Assembly: GCF_022530855.2 (NCBI RefSeq)
Contig: NZ_CP099567.1
Location: 806,001-870,000 of the forward strand
DNA: 64,000 nucleotides
Reading direction: 5' to 3'
Source: Candidatus Vondammii sp. HM_W22
GTDB lineage: Bacteria > Pseudomonadota > Gammaproteobacteria > Chromatiales > Chromatiaceae
Part shown: piece after piece, positions 39,541-50,784 of the stretch
How positions within the stretch are numbered: the first letter of the stretch is position 1
How the letters are laid out: each line of letters begins with the position of its first letter
Made by a program: the position numbers and the translations under genes
Notes under the pieces: generated by a model
Told to the model about the DNA's origin: nothing
The model's input: only the letters and a program-made list of their open reading frames with translations
Databases searched by the model: none

Positions 39541-40313
39541 ACCGCTACAGTCGCTACTGGGTCGCTTTCAAGGCCATTCTCGTCAAAGAGATTCTGCGCT
39601 TTATCAGAATCTGGATTCAGACGGTGCTGCCTCCGGCAATCACAACAATTCTTTACTTTATTATTTTTGGGAACCTGATTGGCCAGCGTATCGGCGAAAT
39701 GGATGGGGTGCGCTATATCGACTTCATTGTGCCGGGGTTGATTCTGATGGCGGTGATAACCAACTCTTACTCCAATGTGGTCTCCTCCTTCTTCAGCAGT
39801 AAATACCAGCGCCATGTGGAGGAGTTGCTGATATCGCCTGTTCCCAACTGGGTGATTCTCGGTGGCTTTGTGGGTGGGGGTGTTGCCCGTGGCATGGTGG
39901 TGGGCCTTACGGTAACGGTTGTCTCCCTGCTATTTACCGACCTGCACATTCTGAGCTATGGCTGGACCCTGACTGTCGTTGTTCTTACCTCGACACTTTT
40001 TGCCTTGGCAGGCTTCATTAACGCAATTTACGCCAACAGTTTTGATGACATCTCTATTGTGCCCTCATTTATTCTCACGCCGCTGACCTATCTCGGCGGT
40101 GTCTTCTACTCTATCCACATGCTTCCGGAGTTCTGGCAAAATGTCTCACTGGCCAATCCAATCTTTTATATGGTGAATGCGTTCCGGTACGGCCTGCTTG
40201 GTATGTCAGACACCCATATCGGGGCAGCCCTGGGTATTATTTTACTGTTCATTGTCGGGCTAACCGGTTTCAGTCTTTATTTGCTGAAACGGGGTATAGG
40301 GATTAAGAGTTGA
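39537..40313 (+). CDS. yadH: ABC-2 type permease (YadH type)
   Basis: 258 aa with six hydrophobic segments. It has the ABC-2 signature region LTPLTYLGGVFYSIHMLPEF and a short N-terminal helix followed by LRFIRIWIQTVLPPAITTIL. Forms an exporter with the preceding ATPase; start GTG inside the GTGA overlap. Confidence 0.9.
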   Translation: MNRYSRYWVAFKAILVKEILRFIRIWIQTVLPPAITTILYFIIFGNLIGQRIGEMDGVRYIDFIVPGLILMAVITNSYSNVVSSFFSSKYQRHVEELLISPVPNWVILGGFVGGGVARGMVVGLTVTVVSLLFTDLHILSYGWTLTVVVLTSTLFALAGFINAIYANSFDDISIVPSFILTPLTYLGGVFYSIHMLPEFWQNVSLANPIFYMVNAFRYGLLGMSDTHIGAALGIILLFIVGLTGFSLYLLKRGIGIKS

Positions 40314-40409
40314 ACAGGGCCTGACGGATTTTGGAGTGTTTTAAGAGTCCATCCCCTCTTGCAAATATCCACGGCAATTAATCGACATTCAACATGAATT
40401 TTGAATATA

Positions 40410-40688
40410 TCAGCCCTTATCATGTGATATCAAGTGGACTGTATCCCCCACAACACCGGGGCGATTGAGTACATGGGTATAGATCATTATCTCACTCGTA
40501 AAGCGCACGAGAAGGGAATGGTGTGTGGTACGGACATGATTGAGAGGCTCCTCACTTTTGCGTTTTTTGATACAGCTCAACTCATCAGGTGTCAGCTGAC
40601 GTGCAGTAGTGGGGTGATCGACCTCGAGTTGCTTGGCAGAGTCCAGCCAGTATTGCCAGTCAACATCATTACAGACGTTGGTTAACAA
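40410..40688 (-). pseudogene. possible tyrosine-recombinase tail in an unassigned ORF
   Basis: A 92-codon frame from TTG 40688 contains IMIYTHVLNRPGVVG, reminiscent of the catalytic-Tyr end of XerC/integron integrases (MIYTHVLNRGG). The rest (DWQYWLDSAKQLEVDHPTTA) shows no family. It may be a junction of remnants. Very uncertain; the rest of the gap from 40314 shows nothing. Confidence 0.25.
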
Positions 40689-40736
40689 TTGTTCACAATA
40701 TAAAATCCGTATAGCTACTATACACGGATGAAATTG
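40682..40736. repeat. 55-bp dispersed repeat, copy R1
   Basis: Shares 50 of 55 positions with 50325-50379. The core CCGTATAGCTACTATACACGG is nearly palindromic. It lies at the edge of IS4 remnants, while R2 lies upstream of the ATP-grasp gene. Confidence 0.8.
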
Positions 40737-40878
40737 CCGGCCTGCGAGGAATGCTACTTACTTAAGTTTTTTGGGTGCCGTTTCCCCGAATATTCTCTCG
40801 CGCAATAGCCCTGGGTTTGGTAAGTAGCGGGAATTGCCTGGGTCTTCGTTTTATAGCTCGCGGCTCCATACGTCCCGG

Positions 40879-41460
40879 TTATTTTCCAACCTGCTGCTGT
40901 GCAATGAGGATAAAAAGGCCATCAATTTTGTCAATGTCGTAACGACCGCTTTTTTGCCACACAACCCATAGCTGCAAAGTATGCTTGAAGCTAGGTTGTC
41001 GAGGAATGATGTCAGCCAGTAATGCCGGCTGAGCCATCAGTAAACGGATCAAGTTGTAAGCCAAAAGATAGACCCACAGCTCTTTTTCCGCCATTTCCGG
41101 TGTGCGACAACTTAATGTTTCCATTCCCAGAGTGGTCTTGATGTTGCGTATATCTAACTCTACCTGCCAACGGTTCCGATAGAGTGCCTTTAGGGCGGCT
41201 TTGCTCGTACTTTTTGAGCAAAGTAGTGTTGTCACCAGGATCTTACCGCCAGCACGCAACTCCCGCACTTTCAATCTATCGGGGGTTTGATCATACTCTG
41301 CCTGACTCATCCAGGCGGGTTTGACTTTTGGCTTGTCTATTTCGATAAGATGATCTCGCGGGCCCAGACGCTCTCCTTGGCGAAAATCCGTGCTGCGCTG
41401 CCGTGCCGTGAACCATATTGCTCGAAAACGCCATCCACAGCACTGCTGTTCCACTTATTT
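40879..41460 (-). pseudogene. IS4-family transposase remnant 1
   Basis: Minus strand reads RSTDFRQGERLGPRDHLIEI, RELRAGGKILVTTLL and YRNRWQVELDIRNIKTTLGM, then PSFKHTLQLWVVW. The last shows the IS4 signature Y-x2-R-x3-E-x6-K. The N-terminal half is missing: the frame enters from the adjoining IS4 remnant at about 41460, and one frameshift near 41400 separates it from VFEQYGSR. Confidence 0.85.
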
Positions 41461-42130
41461 TCAGCGAAAACAATAACCCCAATTGAGGCGAGGCTATCTG
41501 CAGATCCGGCGGAGGCCTAAACAGCTGTATCAAGTCTCGCTTAGCAAATAAATCCAGATGGATCAGTCGACTCATCTGCTGAAGACTTTGGCTGATTCTT
41601 GCCTGAAATTTTAAGTACGCCAGTATCAGGTAAACACATAGTACCACCCAAACCTGCGTCATGACAGCATTATCCGTGTTACCCATAAAGGCTTTGATCT
41701 TGAGATTCTGCTTAATCCATTTAAAGAACAACTCAACCTGCCAGCGTTGCTTGTAAATATCGGCAATAGTCTTTTCTGACCAGTCAAGGTGGTTGGTAAT
41801 GAAGACATAATACTTATTGGTTTTGGCATCATAAAAACCGACTCGTCTGACCGCCATCGGGTTGTTTTTTCTAGACTGATCAGAAGTGTACTATAATTTG
41901 GTCGCTGGTAATTCCCTGTGATTTATTCACTGTTCGTCGTTCCAGTACACGGGTATTTTGCATTGCTTCGAATTCGTGTGACAAAAAATATTCCTTTTTC
42001 AGTCAACTGGTTATGCTAGGTGTAGTCGGCATACCCCTTGTCGAAGACGAGCACACTGCCTTTAGGCAAACTCATGAGTTTAGCCTGTGTTTGGTCACCA
42101 GTTTTATCCAAAGTAGCGGCCAGCAAATGC
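41461..42130 (-). pseudogene. IS4-family transposase remnant 2 (different subgroup)
   Basis: Pieces in two frames: SLPKGSVLVFDKGYADYT with a TAG, KGIFFVTRIRSNAKYPC, a TGA and a shift, then KYYVFITNHLDWSEKTIADI and YKQRWQVELFFKWIKQNLKI, again Y-x2-R-x3-E-x6-K. Truncated at both ends; the C-terminal side runs directly into remnant 1. Confidence 0.85.
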
Positions 42131-43013
42131 TGGAATCAAACCGGTACGGGTGATCGGAATGACCAGAATGCACCGTCCAAATAGGAATGACGTCTCCGCC
42201 TGTTATAGAAGATTTCGATGAACCTGAACAGGCTTTTCTTGGCCTCGTTTTTTGTTCGGTAGTCCTCGTGATCAACTAGATCAAAGTGACGTTTAAGCCT
42301 GTCTGTCGCTGGTTGCAGAGTATTCTTTGGGTCGGTTGTAATGACGAACTTTTTGGCCATCTTTGACTGAATACTGTGCTTGCTCATCAGCCTGGCAACA
42401 CGATTAACACCGACCTGTTCACCGGCATCAACCAGATCTTGATGTATCATAGGTGAGCCGTAGATCTTACGACTGGCTTTATGAAACAGGCTGATTTTGC
42501 TCACGAGTTGACGATTGCACTTAGCTCGGGTGCTTTCCAGTCTGTCTCGCCATGCGTAGTACCCGCTGGGTGATACCTCCAGTGCCTAGCAGAGTCGGGT
42601 AACGTTACACTCCATACTGTTAGCTTGGATAAAAGGTGTACTTCACTTCCGCTCCTTTGCAAAGTACACCGGCTTTTTTTAGTATTTCAAGCTCCTCCTT
42701 TAGCCGCTCGTTTTCCTGTCGTAGCGTGGTAAGCTCTCTTTGATCTTCTTTAACTTTGGCCTGCCTAGTTTACCAGGAAATGCCTGCTCTCCTTTGCTTT
42801 GCAACTGCTCCTTCCATTTATAGAGTTGGTTTCTTCGGATCCCAAGCTCCAGGGCTATCTCTGAGGCAGGCTTGTCAGACTCATCCATCAGTCTCAGCCT
42901 CCTGCTTGAACTCTCCTGTATAGGTTTTATATGGCTTGCGCTTTCTAGTCATTTGAACACTCCTTAAGCGACATTGTCGCTGATTAAAAGTGTCCGTTAA
43001 ACTGGGGGAGGTT
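42131..43013 (-). pseudogene. IS3-family remnant (IS51-like), orfA frameshifted and orfB internally deleted
   Basis: The right end TGAACCTCCCCCAGTTTAAC (inverted, at 43013) is IS51-like. orfA starts MTRKRKPYKTYTGEFKQEAE, breaks, and continues MDESDKPASEIALELGIRRN. orfB reads SRKIYGSPMIHQDLVDAGEQ, RVARLMSKHSIQSKMAKKF, then jumps from LKRHFDL straight to HEDYRTKNEAKKSLFRFIEI, so the DDE core is deleted. Confidence 0.8.
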
Positions 43014-43183
43014 CAGTATGACCCCTGTGGTATTCGCAAATAGAGCTTAGAATGAGAATCTCATCAAAGTTGTGGTGTTATTCTAGGGGAAAGGTCACTA
43101 AAACAGGAGAGTTTACAGAGCGCCAGCAGAGGTTTTCTTCGCTTTGTCTTTCGATGGGCATACTCCGCAGGGCAGGGCACTGT

Positions 43184-43362
43184 TTAAAACCGGTGGCCAA
43201 CAAATCGCTTCAGTGGACGGCTAATCGCTGTCGGTGCCGCCCGGTGGCTGTGGCCGGAGAAGGTGTAGTGGATTTTGCCGGGGAGCCGATACGTTTCGTA
43301 GAGTGCCTCGTGGTGGTGGCTGTCATTACGCTCTGCGCCGGTTGTCGGGTGCAGAGCGGTGG
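43184..43362 (-). pseudogene. displaced fragment of a second metallophosphoesterase, copy B
   Basis: Same EALYETYRLPGKIHYTFSGH fragment as in copy A, with nearly identical bases. Its presence in both copies shows that the orphan tip predates the duplication. Confidence 0.6.
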
Positions 43363-45234
43363 TCATGCCATCTCCCAGGGTGGCGGCTCCAGGGGAGGAT
43401 ATCCTGCCGGTTTTTCATCCCAGCACGGGCCGATGACAAGGGGGTGTCTCTCCTGATGCCGGGTTTTTCCCTCGGGAACGGCCGCTCTGACCTCGACCAT
43501 CCAGGGATCGGTGGTGTTCGTAGTGCAGGGGGGCACCGGGGGGGGTGAACCAGAGACAGATGAACGGGCGGCTGTTGCCGGTGTGGTTGAGGGTCTCGGG
43601 GATAAAGAACTGATGGGCCGGTTTGATGGCGCTCAGCTCGAGCAGCTGGCGGGATTCCCCGTAGGGTCCGGTGACGGCGTGCCAGACGGGGTTGCGGTAG
43701 TGTACTCGACCCTCACAGCCCTCGCCGATGACCGCCTCCAGTCGCCCGTCGAAGAGCAGTAGGCTGACACCGCGTACAGGGGTGGCAGCAGATCGGCGCC
43801 GAGGCCGTAGTGGTTGTGGTAGTGCTCTATCCACTCATGGCGAAACGGGAGCTGGCACTGCAGGTGGTCGAACAGAGCTTCATGAAAAGGGGGATTGGCA
43901 CGGGGAACCGATGCCTTGTAGTCGGCGATCAGGCGATCCTGGAGCTCAACGGCCAGAGAAAGCGGCGGATCATCGGAGAGGGCTTCGCGCTTGAGGCGTT
44001 CGGTATCGGGCAGGGGCGGACAGGCCGCCAGAGGGCTTTGCTGTCTGGCGGCGTCCCGGAGCTTTTCAGGGAGCGTGCTCTGTCCGCTTTGGAGGTGGCC
44101 GATCTTGAGTCCGGTGGCGGGGGGGAATGCACCCTGGAACCGGACGTTGTGGAGTTGGAGGTGGCGGATGGAGGCGTTGTTCCAAGCTCGTGGGTAGCTG
44201 ATAGCTGACTTTTCCGATTCGAGTTCCACTTTCACATCGCATAGCTGGAAAAGCTCCACTTGCGCTCTTTTCAGGTAGGGCTCCGAGAGTACGCAATTAC
44301 GAATATGGAAATTCTGAATACGCGTTTTTTTGCCGATAGTCAGAGAGGAGGAGGCTTTACAACCATCGATAATCACTGTCTCTACTTTGCCAAGCCCAAT
44401 ACCACTGCCTAGGAGCCCGTCATGGAGGTATTCGTTATTCTTCAGATGGATAAAACGTGCGCGGGGGAAGCCGGTGCTTATTTTGGAATCTTCCACCAGC
44501 ACATAGTCCGCCCGCTGTGGTCCGTTGCCGTCGAAATGGCTGTTGCGGATGATCAGGCTCTTGAGTTCGCCACCCACTCCGCCGATGACGCGGCTGTTTT
44601 CGATAAGGACGTTGGAGGGGTATTTCAGCGGGCCTATGATCGAAGACGCAATGTCCGAGTCTCGAATAAACAGATCCAGTTGTGAATGGCCCAGACCCCC
44701 CGATCTTTGTTGATGAGATTCATTCACCCTCGTTCTCAGTTTGCTGTGCTCAAAAAACAGCCGGCTGGGCTTGAGTTTTTTGATACGTACTTCGATCAGT
44801 TCAGATTCGACAAAATGCACATTGTGCAGACGGCTTTTGACAAAATCCGTCGAGCCCCAGTAAACCGCCTCATCCAGGTTAAAGTAGACCCGGTTGAAGG
44901 TGACATTATCCAGTTCGCTCTCTTTCATCTTTACCCCGATCCAGGTGGCCCCCTCGATGGTGACGTTGGACCAGTCTGCCCGAGTGAGCTTGAGGTTGCT
45001 CAGCGTTACATTTTTCAGCACCAGGCCGGTCAGCTCCAGGTCTTTCAGCCGGGTATCGCTGAGCAGATCGGGGTTTTGCTCCAGGGCCGTGTTGAGGCGT
45101 TCGACATCTTGCAGCAGCGCTTTCAGTTCACTGCCGGGGGGTAGCGGGGGTATGAGGCTCATAGCGTTTCCTGGGGTTAATGAGACAAAAAACAGGCTTC
45201 CGATGAGGATGAGTCGGTGGCGCAGGGTGATCAT
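43363..45234 (-). pseudogene. secreted pentapeptide-like repeat protein, copy B (N-terminal 533 aa open)
   Basis: Open from ATG 45234 through the signal peptide, repeat region and linker. A frame change near 43790 (shared with copy A) leaves the C-terminal domain (LLLFDGRLEAVIGEGCEGRV, NPVWHAVTGPYGESRQLLEL) in the next frame. Within the repeats a block of about 100 residues differs completely from copy A: it reads GFPRARFIHLKNNEYLHD and VETVIIDGCKASSSLTIGKK instead of GLKKVRFVHMKNITQ and AENIIIDGCQNPLGISFWES. Flanks on both sides are almost identical. Ribosome site GAGGAG overlaps the phosphoesterase stop. Confidence 0.75.
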
Positions 45235-45243
45235 GTTTTCTCC

Positions 45244-48200
45244 TCAGTAGTCATATATTTCACCGAGTAGTTTTGGGTTATCAAATATATCTTCAAAATC
45301 CGGCACATCGCTTCTCCCGCCTCCCTTGCGCCGGATGGTCACGAGCCTGTTCTCACCCTTCTCAGACTCAGACACACTTGCCGGAAAACACCAGGGCGAG
45401 TCGTAGTCGTAGTGTTTATGCCGGTGGCCGTGTTCGATCTGTTTGAGGTGGATGGAGAGGAAGTACATTGGAGAGCCACCATTAATGATAATCTCTTTCT
45501 TTTCGTTATCAAGATCCCCCCACGACATCCCCCTTCCCCTTCAGCAACCTCATACTCCACATCGACCCCACGAACCGGCACGAGCGCCGACCGGCTACCG
45601 AGGCTTACTCGCTCTGTCCATTGGCTTGCTTCGCAGGCGGTCTGCTTCAGCCGGATATATCCCTGATAGCCTGCTTTACCACCGCTGTGCAGGTGCAGGC
45701 GGATCTCATCGAGCATCTCACCGCCGTGTTCGCTGGCCTTGAGCCAGCGCTCGTCGAGGCGTAGCTGGAACCGCCTGCCATCGCCTTTCAGGCCGTATTG
45801 CAGCGCCTTATGCCCGCCTTCGTACCAGAGGTAGTCCAGCAACACCGCCATGCGCGGTCTTGTTTGTGCGTCGCGCACGATGTTGACCTTGCCGCTTTCG
45901 GTATCGAGCTTCAGCCCCTGAGGGGCCTCCATGCCGTAACCGGCGTACTCTCCCTCGCGGTTCTGCCGGGTGATGGGACCGCCGGAACCCGCCACCAGCA
46001 GGCAGGCGGTGCCGTCCGGGTGGGTGTAGCCATCGGGGTAGTCGCCCCGGGTGGTGATTTTGCGGGTGACATAGCCGGGCTCGCCGGTGAGCCGGTAAAC
46101 CCCCGCCCGGTGGCTGTGGCCGGAGAAGGTGTAGTGGATTTTGCCGGGGAGCAGGTAGGTTTCATAGAGCGCTTTGCGGTTGTCGTGGAAACTGCCTTCG
46201 TCGAGGTTATCCCGGTCCCCCGGGCCGATATCGCCCGGCGACACGTCATCGGCGTCTATTTTGCTGTTGCCGGTCGTCAGCGGGATATCGGTGGCGTAGT
46301 TAACGTAGGTGAAGTGGCTGAGCAGCAGCTTTTCTGCGGCCGGGTCTTTTTCAACGGCATTTTGCACCAGGGCCCATTGATCGTCGGTGCAGGCTTGGTT
46401 GGCCCGGGGCAAGGAGCCGCCACCGGTGGCTGTGGAGCCGGCATACTCCTCGTCGTCGCCCCAGCCGAGGCCGATCCAGGTCTGTTGCTTGCCGTGGGCG
46501 GTGAGCCAGTCACGCCAGGGGGTGATCAGGTGGTGCAGCCAGCAGAGGTTGTCGGCTTTGAAGTTGTCCAGGGTGTGGTAGTGGCCGTAACCGGGACCGT
46601 AGAGCAGTGCCGCTTCGTAGATGGTCAGGCCGTGATCGGCGGGGATGCCGGCGTTGGCGCGTTGGCCGTGGAGGAACATGAACATCCCGTTCCCTTTGTC
46701 AAGGCGCGGGCTGATGCCATAGGGCATTTCGTAGGCCTCGTGGTTGCCGTCGATGTAGCAGACCGGCTTTTGGTAGCGGTCGATGAAGTGGTGGATCAGG
46801 CTGACGGCGTAAAGGGCGTCGATGTGCCGGGGGTAGCGGTCGCGGTCGTTATGGTGCGCCTGGTCCATGGCCCGCCAGAGATCACCGGGGGTGTTGAGGG
46901 ATTGATGGGCCTCGTGGGCCGGGTCGACGTTGATGGCGTGGTCGTAGAGATCGCCGGTGAGCAGCAGCAGGTCGATCTCCGGGTCTTTGCCCATGGCGTC
47001 GAGCAGGCGTTTCAGGGCGGCGGCGTTGTGGTGGGACTGGGGGCCGAGTGGGGGCGAGGTGGCGGTGTCGGCGCCGGGGATGAGTTGCGCCGGGCTGTCT
47101 GGGTAGAGGGCCTGGCGGGATGAGAGGTGCAGGTCGCTGAGGTGGCCGGGGTTGAGCTTGGGTTTGTCGCTGATGTAGACAGGGTGACGGCTCTCCAGCC
47201 AGAGGCGCTCTCTGCGGTACCCTCGCTGAAGGGGGTGTCGCCGGTGTAGCGCCCGTCGCCGGTGAGTTCGGGCTGCTTGCGCCGCCGCCGGTCGCAGGGG
47301 TTGAGGCGGCTGCGATCGATCTGCTTGCCGCCCTGCTTTTTTGCCTGACTGAAGTAGTCGGCCTGGAGGCGGTCCTGGGGTTCGTGTGAACAGCCGTGGT
47401 GTGACTCTTTATCAATGGGTGAGGGGTTCTCCTCTTCGTCGTCGGGGTAGTGCCATACCAAGTTGTAGAGACCCGGGGAGGGGGGCAGTTTATTGAGGTT
47501 GACCTGATAGAGCCGGGTGTAGCCGTGTTTCCGGTAGAAGTCGATGATGTCAGGGTTGGAGTATGCCGATGCACTTGCCGTTGTTATCACTGACCGGCAG
47601 GCCGGTCTCTGAGCTATTTTTCAGTTCGCCGCGGGGGTATAGGCGGATGTTCTCCTGGGCGGTTTGCCAGTTTTCGTAGATGCGGTCGAGGTCGGGGTGG
47701 TGTTTGTCGCTGGTGCCCCAGGGTTTGAGGCGGAATTGGGCGTGCAGCCGCCGCAGGGTCATCGGGCCGATGCTTTTTGCCGGGTTGGGTTGGCGCTCGG
47801 CGTTGATCCCCTGGTGAAAGGCATCGCTCACCGCGAGGATGACCTTTAGCTGTTTTCCCTGCCCGCAGAGCAATGCCGGGGTGCCCAGGGCGGGGAAGAG
47901 GATCAGCGCCTTGTGGGCACGGGATCTGAGGGTGATATCGAGCTTGTCGCGACAGACATTGGCCTGCGCCCAGCCCAGCCCAGCTCTTCGACGCGGTCGC
48001 CATCGAAGGTCACGGCCGGTGCGCCGTCGCCGGTGCGGATGGTCTGGGTGTGGTTGCGATCGGGTCCCTGGCCGGGGAAGAATTGCAGGGTCAGCTTCTT
48101 CTCCTCCGGCTGCTGGAATGTCGGGAGATACCCCTGGTAGTTGAGGGCCCCCTGTTTGCCGGATGCCCGCATGATCGCCAGCCCCGGGTAGTCGGCGAAC

Positions 48201-48621
48201 CAGAGTTCGTCGCGGTACTGCACGCGCCAGATGGGGTCCTCCGGGATGTACTCCTGCGGCCTAGCCCGGTAGGGGGGGGTGTAGAAGGGCAGTTCGTTGG
48301 GACGCTTCTGTTTGATCACCCGGCCGTGGCGCCGCAGGTAGGGTATGGCTTCGAGCAACCGGCAGGCGGGGGCGGTGTAGGTGTTGGCGGCGGGGTTGGG
48401 AATCCATTTTTTTCGTACCAGACAAGGAGGGGTTGCTCGGGTTGTGGGTTGAGGTAGGCCCATCGGCCTTGTTTCAGCCAGGCGGCGATCTCTTCGGTAC
48501 TGTGGCGGTGTGGGGCATGGATCAGGAGGCCTGTGAGTGTCAGGCGGTTGATGGCCAGGTCGATGAAGGGCGCCTGTTCATACATGACGTCTTTGATCGG
48601 TAGCAGTTGGCTGTCGTGCAT
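45244..48621 (-). pseudogene. large calcineurin-like metallophosphoesterase, copy B
   Basis: Same protein as copy A with start ATG 48621. The longest open part (551 codons, from 46994 down) spans the core from LLLLTGDLYDHA to FSGHSHRAG. Copy-specific lesions: one T fewer in the T run near 48410, a 5-bp CCAGC-type duplication near 47980, one extra T near 47558, one C lost near 47207 and one C lost near 45528. The C-terminal 30 residues after the last lesion begin MSWGDLDNEKKEIIINGGSP, unlike copy A (MSWGEHKKRQLRQKESGPTE), before returning to the shared end LLGEIYDY. Confidence 0.85.
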
Positions 48622-48781
48622 GGTGCGCTCCGGCTGGACGGAGGGTCGGGAAGGGGGCTGTGTCCTTGATTGACCGTCCGTTGGTGAGAATATCATTCCC
48701 GTTGACTGGCCAGAAATTACAAAGCCCGGGGGGCGCTGTCAAGGCATTTATATCCTTTTCTTTGTTGGTCTCTGTTTTGAC

Positions 48782-50166
48782 GAGTTATAACTGAAAGTGG
48801 TGTTTGAAAGGAATTGAAAAAGAGCGGGGTATCTGGTTGATTTGTTGTTGCGAGACATCAAAATAACCATTGGAGATACGCCACCATGAGTAAGAATAAC
48901 GTTGTTAAGCTGGCAGGTCTCGATACGATTATCGATCCGCTGACAGAGTTGCTGAGAAGCGGTGCAGAGCAGTTGATCTACCAGGTGGTGGAGGCCGAGC
49001 TGCTGGAGCTGTTGGCGGAGCACGTCGAGCGACGGGCAGAGGATGGCAAGGCGGGTGTGGTGCGTAATGGTCACCTGCCAGCTCGTAAACTGCAGACAGG
49101 ATTGGGGCCGGTCACGGTCAATATCCCCAAAGTTCGCGCGAAGACCGGCGAGCCGGTAACGTTCCGATCAGCTCTGGTGCCGCCGTATGTACACAAGACG
49201 AAGTCACTGGAAGCGGCGCTGGCGTGGCTCTACCTGAAGGGGATTTCCAGTGGAGAGATGGGTGAAGCCCTGAAAGTGCTGGTGGTTCCGGATGCAACAG
49301 GCTTGTCGGCCGGCAGGGTATCGCATCTGAAGCAGGTCTCGGCAGAAGAATATCGGAGCGGGTGCGAGGAGCGCCTGGATAAGGGCCATTGGGTGTATGT
49401 GTGGGCAGACGGTGTCTACAGCGGACAGAGAGCAGAGCAGACGAAGCTGTGTGCCCTGGTGGTGATCGGCATGAATGAGCGTGGTGAGAAGCATTTTCTG
49501 GCAATTGAAGATGGTGTGCGGGAATCCACACAGCTGGCGGGAGGTACTGTTGAAACTGAAGTCACGCGGACTGACCCCGCCAAAATTGGCGATCAGTGAC
49601 GGTGCCATGGTATTCCGGGCTGCGCTGTAGGAAGTGTATCCGGAGACGCGTCAGCAGCGCTGCTGGATGCACAAGACCATGAACGTGCTGAACTGCCTGC
49701 CAAGGTCAGCTCAGCCGAAAGCGAAGCAGATACTGCATAACATCTGGCAGTCGGAGACCCAGGCCGATGCGGAAAAGGCCTTTGATCTATTTATCAAAAC
49801 GTATGAGCCAAAGTATCCGAAGGCTGCCATCTCTCTGCACAAAGACCGAGAGGAACTGATGGCTTTCTATCAATTTCCTGCGCAGCACTGGCAGAGCATT
49901 CGGACCAGCAATCCGATTGAATCCACCTTCGGGACAATCCGCCATCGAACCAGGCGTTCCAAGGGCTGCCTATCGCGTGACGGCATGCTACACATGATGT
50001 TCAAACTCGGCCTGTGTGCCGAGAAGAAGTGGGGACGATTACGGGGTTTCGATTACCTGGCGAAGGTGATAACCGGAATCAAATTTAAAGAGGGTGTTGA
50101 GGTAGCAGGAGTCGATCAGGTCGACGCTTGATTCAACTGGCTAAACACCAGATTTGACTATAACTC
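48782..50166 (+). mobile_element. IS256-family element with perfect 9-bp target duplication
   Basis: Inverted ends GAGTTATAACTGAAAGTGGT (left) and, inverted, GAGTTATAGTCAAATCTGGT (right). TGTTTTGAC flanks both sides (48773-48781 and 50167-50175). The intact duplication points to a fairly recent insertion. Confidence 0.9.
48886..50131 (+). pseudogene. IS256-family transposase, frameshifted with in-frame TAG
   Basis: Residues 1-220 are open (GVVRNGHLPARKLQTGLGPV, IPKVRAKTGEP, WVYVWADGVYSG with the first Asp). A one-base shift near 49530 is followed in the new frame by WREVLLKLKSRGLTPPKLAI, SDGAMVFRAAL and a TAG at 49628, then QQRCWMHKTMNVLNCLPRS to the end, including the Glu region. Dead by two lesions. 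Confidence 0.9.
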
Positions 50167-50175
50167 TGTTTTGAC

Positions 50176-50784
50176 GGGGGGCGGTGTGTCGATCGAGAAA
50201 CGGCTCCTTGCGTTCTTTTTACGGTATTTCTCTAAATCCGTTGGCTTCCAAGCCCTGCTGTTTCATCGACTTTCTTGACATTGGTGATCAACAGGACAAT
50301 GGTATACGTAATTCAGAAGATGCCTTGACAGTTGTTCACAGTATAAAACCCGTATAGCTACTATGCACGGATGAAATTGTAGTTTGCGAGGCAATTTTGG
50401 CGGTCTGTTGTTTCAAAGTATAGGTAATGTTGGTAGCAAAACCTCCCTAGTCCTGTGGCTATTTTTCGCCTTAATGAACACCTTGACACGTTTTACATAC
50501 TAACGTCTCTGCTTCTCAGGAATCGACGGTTTAATAAGATATTTCAATTATCAAAAAAGCGTGGAGCGGAGTCAGGGACGACAGGATCGAATATCAGATA
50601 TGTGAACCTTTCTTGTTATCGAAAAATAGGCATCCGACCCGGATAGGGATGTTGGCCGATTGATTCCAGGCCGAATCGGTTAATCGTACACTAGGCCGCT
50701 TACGTGCGATTACCAATACTGCGTGAGCAGTCGAATATATTGTATGCCCTATAAAATTAACCCTTTTAGAATAAATACCTCATT
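50176..50784. other. intergenic stretch with repeat R2
   Basis: Holds the 55-bp repeat at 50325-50379 and no frame I would call a gene. It changes from GC-rich to AT-rich towards the ATP-grasp gene. Confidence 0.5.
50325..50379. repeat. 55-bp dispersed repeat, copy R2
   Basis: Begins TTGACAGTTGTTCACAG and continues TATAAAACCCGTATAGCT; 50 of 55 bases equal R1. The two copies are 9.6 kb apart in different contexts. Confidence 0.8.

Larger units (their letters stand above)
43086..48758 (-). repeat. long direct duplication, copy B
   Basis: Counterpart of 22870-28553. Its left edge keeps 12 bp of the IS3 end (GGGGAAAGGTCA, 43086-43097) although no IS is present here. Its right edge (…TATCCTTTTCTT) is followed after 14 bp by the IS256 target. 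Confidence 0.92.

Noticed and set aside
40410-40688. Integron integrase and attC array
   Set aside because: Only a short IYTHVLNR-like string is present; no attC-like sites or cassette genes follow.
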